NCBI GenBank assembly: GCA_031428275.1
Contig: JANPPC010000016.1
Location: 45,124-109,123, forward strand
Length of the DNA: 64,000 nucleotides
Direction: 5' to 3'
DNA from: Pseudobdellovibrio sp031428275
GTDB lineage: Bacteria; Bdellovibrionota; Bdellovibrionia; Bdellovibrionales; Bdellovibrionaceae
The position numbers and the translations under genes were made by a program. How positions within the stretch are numbered: the stretch's first letter is position 1; each line of letters begins with the position of its first letter. This document shows positions 1 through 6,488 of this stretch, in pieces. The notes below the pieces were generated by a model that was not told the DNA's origin, did not search any database, and saw only the letters and a program-made list of their open reading frames with translations.

Positions 1-877
1 CTGAAGCGTCGGGGTGCATTCTTTCTAAACGGGCTAACTGTTTTAATGACTCTGTTTCGATAGGTGCAGGCATTCCTGCATTAATAACTTTATTCTTAAG
101 TTCATCCATCTCTTCAGATTTTGAATCTTGGCCATCGCCAAGTTCACTTTTTATAGCTTTCATTTGTTCACGTAAAAAATTCTCACGTGAATTCTTTTGT
201 TCTTCGCCGCGGCTATTTCCGCGAATTTTTGCTTGAGCTTGCAATATTTCAAGTTCAGATTGCAAAAGTTGGCAAACGATTAAAAGTCTTTCTTTGGCAT
301 CGACCGTTTCTAAAACGCGCTGAGCGTCTTGAACTTTTAAACCCATGTTGCTTGCGATTAAATCGGCAATTCGACCGGCGTCTGTCACGTCGTCTAATAC
401 TAATAGTATATCAGGAGAAAGTGCTTTGCCTAAAGCGATCGTTTTTTCGATGCACTCTTTGGCTGTACGAACCAAGGCTTCAACTTCAGGCAAGTTGGCC
501 GCGGGCAAGATGTCTTCTACTTTTTCTACCGCAACTTCAAAGCTGCCAGATGTTTTAGTAAATGATTTGATGCGGCCTTTAGCCTCACCCTGAATTAAAA
601 TTTTAACACGTCCATCAGAAAGTTTTCTCATACGCATAATTTTTGCGATGGTTCCGATTTCGTAGATGCTGTCTGCAGATGGATTTTCTTCAGCGATATC
701 TTTTTGTGAAGCTAAGAAGATCAGGCGATTTTTTGCCAGCGCTTCTTCAACCGAACGGATTGAACTTTCTCTTCCCACGAATAATGGAATGATCATGTAT
801 GGAAATACGACGATATCGCGTACTGGTAACATGGGTAATGTTTGAGGAATTTCTACTGCCTGATTATCAAATGTCAT
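1..877 (-). CDS. lon: Lon protease, N-terminal part (cut by window edge)
   Basis: This is the first 292 codons of an ATP-dependent Lon protease; the rest lies beyond base 1. The protein begins MTFDNQAVEIPQTLPMLPVR and continues with DIVVFPYMIIPLFVGRE, the standard start of the Lon substrate-recognition (LAN/PUA-like) domain. A long charged coiled-coil section follows, including NFLREQMKAIKSELG, a signature just before the AAA+ module. ATPase and Ser-Lys catalytic parts are not in the window. The ATG at 875-877 is preceded by a good AGGAG ribosome binding site. Lon degrades misfolded and regulatory proteins in the cytoplasm. It lies downstream of a DksA-like gene on the same strand, with a hairpin between them. 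Confidence 0.93.
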   Translation of the reverse strand, partial: MTFDNQAVEIPQTLPMLPVRDIVVFPYMIIPLFVGRESSIRSVEEALAKNRLIFLASQKDIAEENPSADSIYEIGTIAKIMRMRKLSDGRVKILIQGEAKGRIKSFTKTSGSFEVAVEKVEDILPAANLPEVEALVRTAKECIEKTIALGKALSPDILLVLDDVTDAGRIADLIASNMGLKVQDAQRVLETVDAKERLLIVCQLLQSELEILQAQAKIRGNSRGEEQKNSRENFLREQMKAIKSELGDGQDSKSEEMDELKNKVINAGMPAPIETESLKQLARLERMHPDAS

Positions 878-971
878 GAGTTGCTCCTGTTTCCTTGTGG
901 AATTATTCGGAGTGTTCTCTGCAACGCTTGAGTTATTTTAAGTCTGGTTTTGTTAAGAAGTGAAAATCAAG

Positions 972-989
972 ACTGACATCCGTGTCAGT
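972..989 (-). terminator. Inverted repeat between dksA-like gene and lon
   Basis: ACTGACA (972-978) and TGTCAGT (983-989) form a perfect 7-bp stem with a 4-base loop, in the transcript leaving the upstream DksA-like gene. Only a weak T-rich stretch follows, so it could be a terminator, an attenuator or an operator for lon. The site is seen; the role is inferred. Confidence 0.35.
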
Positions 990-1015
990 AACACTCTTCC
1001 AATGAGTCTAAAGTC

Positions 1016-1390
1016 TTATTGGAAAAGATGTTTACCGGGAGCTTCTTGATCTTCCATGCATGAAATACAAAGAGTCGCCAGTGGGCGAGCCTTTAAGCGA
1101 CGTACATCGATCAATTCGTCGCAGCATTCACACTGGCCATAGGTCCCAGCTGTGAACTTTGATAAGGCCTTATCGATTAATAGAAGTGATAACTGATCAC
1201 GCTCATGTAATTGAATATTTAAATTATCTTGCAGATCTTGAACAACAGCATCTGCCTCATCTGCGGCCTTCGAAGATGAGACCTGTAAATTTTTAAATTC
1301 TAAATGTTTATTCAGGATTTCACTTTTTTGTACCAAAAGAGATTTCCGAACCAAATCTAAATCTGAGCTAAGTACTTCGGCGCTCTTCAT
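1016..1390 (-). CDS. DksA/TraR-family RNA polymerase regulator, four-cysteine type
   Basis: A 124-residue DksA/TraR family protein. The N-terminal half is a predicted coiled coil. Its tip has D44-x-x-D47, matching the acidic tip that enters the RNA polymerase secondary channel in DksA. The C-terminal half carries the four-cysteine zinc finger C87-x2-C90 ... C108-x2-C111 around RRLKARPLATLC. DksA proteins work with (p)ppGpp to adjust transcription initiation in the stringent response. The ATG has a G-rich ribosome binding site. A cysteine-poor paralogue lies just upstream on the same strand at 1490-1861. It is somewhat shorter than E. coli DksA (151 residues), so I leave the symbol open. Confidence 0.85.
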   Translation of the reverse strand: MKSAEVLSSDLDLVRKSLLVQKSEILNKHLEFKNLQVSSSKAADEADAVVQDLQDNLNIQLHERDQLSLLLIDKALSKFTAGTYGQCECCDELIDVRRLKARPLATLCISCMEDQEAPGKHLFQ

Positions 1391-1489
1391 CTAATTCCCC
1401 CCTAGATAAAAATTTTCCAAAAGTTTCAGGGATAATTAGCCGAGCTCAGATTTATGTCACCAAAATAGTTAAAACCTTTGCGTGACGAA

Positions 1490-1861
1490 TCATCGAACAT
1501 GATTTGTCATAGAGTATTTTTTCTGAGCATTTTCACGGATTTCCGCTCCTTCAATGCTCAAACGTGTCCAAGGAAGAGCAAGTAATCTGTCCGTCTCAAT
1601 TTTCTCGCCAGTCTCTTCGCACAACCCGTAGTGTCCTTGTTCTATGCGGCCCAGCGCGTATTCAACTTCTAACAGTTGATTTTTGATTCTTGTCTGGTTG
1701 ACTAAAAAAGTATGTTCTTCTTGATGTGCTGCAGATTGATCAATTTCATCTCCGCCGGCTTTATCGATTTGGTTGAAATGATCGGTCGCTTGTTTGGCGC
1801 GATTCAACAAATCAGTTTTTATTCTAAGCAACTTTTCTTTGCAGGCTTTAATTAGATCCAC
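1490..1861 (-). CDS. DksA/TraR-family regulator with degenerate zinc finger
   Basis: A 123-residue paralogue of the neighbouring DksA-like protein. The start is GTG at 1859-1861, chosen because a near-perfect AGGAGG lies five bases upstream. The coiled-coil tip keeps D38-x-x-D41. In the finger region only C81 remains; the other three expected ligand positions are T84, S102 and G105, so zinc binding is very unlikely. This resembles the one-cysteine DksA2 of Pseudomonas aeruginosa, which replaces zinc-bound DksA when zinc is scarce. Whether that division of labour applies here is inference. Confidence 0.82.
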   Translation of the reverse strand: MDLIKACKEKLLRIKTDLLNRAKQATDHFNQIDKAGGDEIDQSAAHQEEHTFLVNQTRIKNQLLEVEYALGRIEQGHYGLCEETGEKIETDRLLALPWTRLSIEGAEIRENAQKKYSMTNHVR

Positions 1862-1896
1862 GGCAACCTCCTGTTACAGACCTTAGTTCAGGCCTT

Positions 1897-1936
1897 TGCG
1901 GCCCAACCTATGCGGCCCAGCCTAGCTTAATGCTAG
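1897..1936. repeat. Short direct repeat plus hairpin in intergenic region
   Basis: TGCGGCCCA occurs at 1897-1905 and again at 1911-1919, followed by the hairpin CTAGC-ttaat-GCTAG (1922-1936). The region lies between the lipoprotein stop and the GTG of the DksA paralogue, so it may hold the end of one transcript and the start of the next. A similar arrangement of GC-rich direct repeats followed by CTAGC...GCTAG occurs at 26200-26241. Confidence 0.5.
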
Positions 1937-1983
1937 CCTTTCTTGGGTCTTAAGACGTGCCTCACGAAAAAGTCGGTTAAAAA

Positions 1984-3690
1984 CTACTCAACTTTTTTTA
2001 TAATTCCTTTATCTAAAGATAAAACATGAACGGGGCGTTCTAATTCGCGTAAATTTGACATTCTAAGCTCTCCGGTGACGCCCTGGGTTCGACCCATGCT
2101 TCGCAGCCTAGAAGCCAGCAAATCCCTACTGGTAGCGCCTGCCGAGACGATATCGCGCACGATCTTAGCCGATTCGAAGGCCTGCATCTCTATAAGAGTC
2201 GGCTCTTCGCTATACTGCATGATGTAGTCTTTAAAAAATTCAGTTTCGCGCATTTTTGTATCATTCAAGTCGACCGCGTCTACGAAAAAAATACCATCGG
2301 CTTGTAAGCCCGTCCTTTTAACGATGTCGGGTGTATTCCAAATATTTGTGCCTAGGTAGGTTAATTTAGGTACATCATTCACCTTCATAAAAGCCATTAC
2401 TTGGCCCAAAGATTTTCCGGTGTCGGGTAAAAACAAAACATCGAAATCAACAATCGGAGGTAAAACATTTTCTTCAACTTCATGTGCACGTGACTTGTTT
2501 TTATTTTTATTTTTTTCTTCACGTTCTTTTTTAACCAACCGAAGCTCTTTTAAGCGATCACGATATTCTTCGGGACGAGCTTCGGGGTAATACGTGCCAA
2601 CTAATTTTTGAATGACATTCGTGAAATCATTTTCTTTGGGGTCGTAAGTTTGCGCGGCAACAACCTGACCATTACGAGCCAGCACGTGATCCCAAAAAAT
2701 GTTTGAGAACTCAACGCCATAAGTATCATTTGGGTAAAGAATGGCGTAGCGGCGCGCCCCAAGCTTCTCGTAAGCATACTTAACTAATTGATCAACTTGC
2801 ATTTCGGGAGTAAGCGAATTTCTAAAAATCGACTCGCCCATGCCTGTTAAGCCCGATTTTTGCGACAAAGCAATAAACGGAATATTTAGAAAATCTGCGC
2901 GCTGGGCAATTACGGTTGCTTCTTTAGAAGAAAGCCCGCCGACAATGGCCACAACCTTATCATCGCGAATGAGTTTGTCGACGCCGACGTTAGCTGACTC
3001 AGCGAGGCTTTGGGTGTCGTAAATAGCTAAACGAAAACGGGCATCTGATTTGTTTAGGCCGAGACCCATTCTAATTGCATTTAGTGCGTGCTGTCCGACG
3101 TTAGCGTTTTTTCCGGTTAAAGGAAGTATCGCGCCGATTACTTTTGAATCGGTTGATTCTGAAGCTTGAAGAATATTAACTAATTGTTGAGAGGGCGCGA
3201 CCAGGGCACTTTGTGGAAACTGAGTCGCGAGCGAATTAAAATAATCGATCGCATCACTTGTCTTTCTTTCTTTTTGCGCGCGATACCCAAGGCTGAACAA
3301 AATTTGCGGACGGTAAGTAATTAATTGATCGTTTGTGGCCGCAGACTCGAGCTGATCCTGTGACATTCGATTATCAATAATATCAGCGGCATTTTTCTTG
3401 GCCAAGCCCGGAGCTCTTAGAGCGACTAAGTAATCAAAGCCAGTAGCCTGAGCCGAAGCGTAAGCGGGACTTGCGACAGCCGCAACTTGCGAGCTTTGCG
3501 TTGTGCCAACCAATCCTGGGTCGGCAACGATCGTTTCAGTTGCGCGTGATTGTTGAGCTTGATGATAGCTGTTGCTAAGCTGCGCGCGGGGCGATGGTTG
3601 AGGGGGGCGACGGTTAGTTTGAATTTGAATTGGTTTACTGCTGCAACTAAAGATAAATAAAAATGAACTCAACAATAAAACTCGAATCAT
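1984..3690 (-). CDS. Lipoprotein with TPR-like segment and periplasmic-binding fold (LpoA/LppC-like)
   Basis: A 568-residue probable lipoprotein. The signal peptide ends in a lipobox (FLFIFSC, Cys at about 16). After a low-complexity Ser/Gln/Ala linker there is an alpha-helical repeat region (about 100-170). From about residue 183 (VIGAILPLTGKNANVGQHAL) there is a type I periplasmic-binding domain of the amino-acid/branched-chain receptor kind. This layout matches the LppC/LpoA family, outer-membrane activators of penicillin-binding proteins, but similar domains also occur in ABC substrate receptors. A Lys/Glu-rich insertion (about 385-400) interrupts the binding domain. It overlaps the dnaJ-like stop by four bases (ATGA at 3687-3690), so it is probably co-transcribed with the chaperone genes. 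Confidence 0.75.
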   Translation of the reverse strand: MIRVLLLSSFLFIFSCSSKPIQIQTNRRPPQPSPRAQLSNSYHQAQQSRATETIVADPGLVGTTQSSQVAAVASPAYASAQATGFDYLVALRAPGLAKKNAADIIDNRMSQDQLESAATNDQLITYRPQILFSLGYRAQKERKTSDAIDYFNSLATQFPQSALVAPSQQLVNILQASESTDSKVIGAILPLTGKNANVGQHALNAIRMGLGLNKSDARFRLAIYDTQSLAESANVGVDKLIRDDKVVAIVGGLSSKEATVIAQRADFLNIPFIALSQKSGLTGMGESIFRNSLTPEMQVDQLVKYAYEKLGARRYAILYPNDTYGVEFSNIFWDHVLARNGQVVAAQTYDPKENDFTNVIQKLVGTYYPEARPEEYRDRLKELRLVKKEREEKNKNKNKSRAHEVEENVLPPIVDFDVLFLPDTGKSLGQVMAFMKVNDVPKLTYLGTNIWNTPDIVKRTGLQADGIFFVDAVDLNDTKMRETEFFKDYIMQYSEEPTLIEMQAFESAKIVRDIVSAGATSRDLLASRLRSMGRTQGVTGELRMSNLRELERPVHVLSLDKGIIKKVE

Positions 3691-4673
3691 TTCCGACCTC
3701 TTAAAACAGTTTGTAATTTCTCTTGATAACTTTTCACCAGGGGAGTCGCCTCGTTAAAACGGTGCAACTCTTCTAGAATTTCTTTCTGTCGCGAATTAAC
3801 TTTATTAGGTGTGTCGACTAAAACTCGAACAAGCATGTCGCCCGCGCCTACGGACCCTAATTTAGGAAACCCTTTGCCCTTTAGACGAAAAGCTTGTCCC
3901 GAGTGGGTTCCAGCCGGAATTTTAATTTCTGCCTTACCAAACAAGGTCGGAATTTCTGAGGTCGCACCTAAAATAGCATCGGTGTACGAAACAGGTAGAT
4001 CTAAAATAACGTCGAATTCTTCGCGCTTAAATAAAGCGTGTTCTTGTAAATCAATAATAACGTAAAGATCACCAGCGGTTCCCGAAGCTGGCTTATCACC
4101 TTCGCCAGCTAATTTAAGGCGCTGACCTTCTTTAACTCCGGCGGGAACAGTTACGGCCAACTTTGCAGATTCTTCTTTCGAGCCCACTTGGCGCATAAAA
4201 CTGACCATTCTTTCACAGCCGGTTGCAGCTTCTTCAAACGAAACTGAAAGTGTGTAGCGCAAATCAGATCCGCGAACGGGCGCGCGCGGCCCGCCACGCT
4301 GACGGCCACTGTTGTAGGCGCCACCACCTCGACCGCCCTGGCCACCACCGAAAATATCCCCGAACACATCGCCGAAGATATCTTGAAAAGGGTCGGCGTT
4401 GCCGGCTCCGCGCTGCTGACCGCCAAAGCCGCCGCCGAACGGGTTTCCGCCCGCACCAGCGTGACCAAACTGATCGTAAGTTTGACGTTTTTTTTCGTCG
4501 CTTAATGTTTCGTAAGCCTCTGAGAATTCTTTGAATTTATCTTCGGCCTTTTTATCGCCGGGATTTTTATCAGGATGATATTGCATAGCGAGCTTACGAT
4601 AAGCTTTCTTAATTTCATCTTGGGTTGCGGAGCGCGCAACGCCCAAAAGTTGATAAAAATCTTTTTTAGCCAC
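3687..4673 (-). CDS. DnaJ-family co-chaperone without zinc finger (CbpA-like, class B)
   Basis: A 328-residue J-domain protein. The J domain fills residues 1-70 with the HPD motif at 33-35, which stimulates DnaK ATPase. A Gly/Phe-rich linker (about 75-125) follows, then two beta-sandwich substrate-binding domains and a dimerisation end. The four CxxCxGxG zinc motifs of classical DnaJ are absent; only a short linker (CERMVSFMRQVGSKEE) sits there. It is therefore a class B protein such as CbpA, although it occupies the usual dnaJ position next to grpE. The start is GTG at 4671-4673, two bases past the grpE stop, with GGGAG upstream inside the end of grpE, suggesting translational coupling. Confidence 0.92.
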   Translation of the reverse strand: MAKKDFYQLLGVARSATQDEIKKAYRKLAMQYHPDKNPGDKKAEDKFKEFSEAYETLSDEKKRQTYDQFGHAGAGGNPFGGGFGGQQRGAGNADPFQDIFGDVFGDIFGGGQGGRGGGAYNSGRQRGGPRAPVRGSDLRYTLSVSFEEAATGCERMVSFMRQVGSKEESAKLAVTVPAGVKEGQRLKLAGEGDKPASGTAGDLYVIIDLQEHALFKREEFDVILDLPVSYTDAILGATSEIPTLFGKAEIKIPAGTHSGQAFRLKGKGFPKLGSVGAGDMLVRVLVDTPNKVNSRQKEILEELHRFNEATPLVKSYQEKLQTVLRGRK

Positions 4674-4675
4674 AA

Positions 4676-5227
4676 CTAAGCTTCTCCCTGCGGAATAGAA
4701 GACGTTGCAACTACGACTTGGCCTGTACGAATAATTTTATCGTGCAATTTGTAAGGTTTCTTGAATACACGGGCGATGTGACCATTAGGCACATCGTTTG
4801 TTGGTTCTGAGCTTAAAGCTTCGTGATGAGCCGGGTTGAAGGGCTGACCTTCGCTAGGCACTTCAAGAATGCCATGCTTGGCCAAAGCATCTTTTAGCTC
4901 TTTAGCGGTCATTTCAACGCCAACTTTAAATGTTTGCATAGTTTCTGGCGTTAGTTTTACGGCCAACGCGCGTTCGAAATTATCCATCACTTCTAAAACA
5001 TCGCGGGCGATTCGCTCGGCGCCAAATTTTAAAAGTTCAGAGCGCTCTTTAATTGAATTACGCTTAAAATTTTCGAACTCTGCCTTAAGGTAAAGAAAAT
5101 CATTCTTCCACTTCAAAGCATCTTCTTGAGCCAGCTCTAGATCGTTCTTTATTAGTTCAGCATTTGCGGCGACGCCATCTTGCGCATCTTGTGTGCTCGG
5201 GCCTTTTTTTTCTTCTGAATTTGACAT
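4676..5227 (-). CDS. grpE: GrpE nucleotide exchange factor for DnaK
   Basis: A 183-residue GrpE. A charged, disordered N-terminus is followed by a long coiled coil (about 25-110; DALKWKNDFLYLKAEFENFK is the family signature) and the small beta domain with VPSEGQPFNPAHHEAL and the closing GxVVVA-type strand. GrpE releases ADP from DnaK and closes the folding cycle with the adjacent J-protein. The ATG has GGGAG seven bases upstream. It is first in the grpE - dnaJ-like - lipoprotein transcription unit. No dnaK is in the window. Confidence 0.95.
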   Translation of the reverse strand: MSNSEEKKGPSTQDAQDGVAANAELIKNDLELAQEDALKWKNDFLYLKAEFENFKRNSIKERSELLKFGAERIARDVLEVMDNFERALAVKLTPETMQTFKVGVEMTAKELKDALAKHGILEVPSEGQPFNPAHHEALSSEPTNDVPNGHIARVFKKPYKLHDKIIRTGQVVVATSSIPQGEA

Positions 5228-5246
5228 TTTTTGCTCCCAAATATTT

Positions 5247-5282
5247 CAATATATACATTGAGGTTTACTTTATAAATGTCAA
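5247..5282 (-). promoter_or_regulatory. Putative grpE promoter with near-palindrome
   Basis: On the minus strand a TTGACA hexamer (5277-5282) is followed, 17 bases on, by AATGTA (5254-5259), and 21 bases on by TATATA (5250-5255). The near-perfect inverted repeat CAATGTATATATTG (5247-5260) covers the possible -10 region. It could be an operator. No CIRCE element is visible. Spacing and -10 are not ideal, so this is tentative. Confidence 0.35.
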
Positions 5283-5323
5283 TGCGCTTGCCAAAAAATA
5301 GACTTGAATAAGGCCCTAAAAAG

Positions 5324-6475
5324 TTAAGTCAAATCAGACTTAAGAAAAGTGAATTTTTCGAATACTTGATTGCTAACTAAAATACCTTTTTCAGTCAGAC
5401 AATGCGAGTCACCCACTAGATATAGTAGATCGTGTTTGATGAGCGGAGCGATCAGATCACGCACCTGTTCGGCCGTAGAAGCTCCGAACTTATTCACTAC
5501 TTTATCCACAGATAGTCCTGCGCTTAAACGTAGGGATGTATGACAAAAGTCCGTAAGTGCTTGATGCTTTTCAAGCACCTCTATCTGTGAAGAATGATCG
5601 TAGCTGCCAGTCGTGATTTGCTGCGCATAAATTTCAAGCGAATTTGGGTTCCAAAAACGGCTACCCCACTCAGAAGACTTCGAATAAGAATGGGCACTTA
5701 AACCAAGACCCCAGTATTGTTCGTCGGTCCAATAAAGTAAGTTGTGTTGAGATTCAAAACCAGGTTTTGCATAATTTGAAATTTCGTAACGGGCCTGGCC
5801 ATTCTTTAATAACGCATTGTGAATAATTTCAAACATGCGCACTTGGTCATCTTCTAACGGCCGATTTTTAGAAAGCGGATGCCCCTCTGGAACCGTCAAG
5901 CAATACGGTGATATGTGTTTTGCGCCAAGCTCGACCGCTACGTCGACATCGTACTGAAGTTCAGACAGCGTTTGGGTCGGCAATGCAAATAGAACATCAA
6001 ATGAGAAATTCAAATTGTACTTACGCAGCAGCGCCAGTGTCTGGCGGGTTTGATCAGCGTTGTGTTCGCGATGAACCATTTTCAGTAAGCGATCCGAAAA
6101 AGTTTGCGCACCTACGCTAAAGCGGTTGATACCAGCCTTCAAATAAATTTCAAGCTTACGTTCGTCAACCGTTGCTGGATTAATTTCAATTGTAATTTCA
6201 GTTTGAGGTCCAGTTGTGTATCCGAACTTGGCGAGTTCAGAAATCAGATCTACAATAAGCTCAGCCTCAATAAGGCTAGGCGTACCGCCACCAAAGTAGA
6301 TGGTTTTAAGTTCTCGAGGCGCAAATAGATTTTTCTTATCAGAAATTTCTTTTTTAACTAAGGAGACGTAATCTTGAGGTGGGCGAATCTCAGTGTGCAC
6401 GTATGTTGCGAAATCGCAGTAAGTGCAGCGCTGAAGACAATACGGAATATGGATATACACACCTAAAGCAGACAT
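5324..6475 (-). CDS. hemW: HemW-like radical SAM heme chaperone
   Basis: A 383-residue radical SAM protein. The iron-sulfur motif C13-x3-C17-x2-C20 follows the IHIPYC signature, and FGGGTPS is the GGE-type SAM-binding motif. HNLLYW in the C-terminal half is the HNxxYW motif that separates HemW from the true oxygen-independent coproporphyrinogen oxidase HemN. HemW binds heme and passes it to respiratory proteins. The gene diverges from the M16 peptidase with only 13 bases between start codons, so its promoter must lie inside the neighbour's coding sequence. The annotated ATG has no clear ribosome binding site. Confidence 0.9.
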   Translation of the reverse strand: MSALGVYIHIPYCLQRCTYCDFATYVHTEIRPPQDYVSLVKKEISDKKNLFAPRELKTIYFGGGTPSLIEAELIVDLISELAKFGYTTGPQTEITIEINPATVDERKLEIYLKAGINRFSVGAQTFSDRLLKMVHREHNADQTRQTLALLRKYNLNFSFDVLFALPTQTLSELQYDVDVAVELGAKHISPYCLTVPEGHPLSKNRPLEDDQVRMFEIIHNALLKNGQARYEISNYAKPGFESQHNLLYWTDEQYWGLGLSAHSYSKSSEWGSRFWNPNSLEIYAQQITTGSYDHSSQIEVLEKHQALTDFCHTSLRLSAGLSVDKVVNKFGASTAEQVRDLIAPLIKHDLLYLVGDSHCLTEKGILVSNQVFEKFTFLKSDLT

Positions 6476-6488
6476 AAAGGACTTATAG

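Noticed and set aside
187..593. Two plus-strand open frames at the left end.
   Set aside because: They lie antisense to the well-supported lon gene and have no recognisable features.
4151..4534. Long antisense or alternative frames in the dnaJ-like gene.
   Set aside because: They result from the Gly-rich, GC-richer linker of the J-protein.
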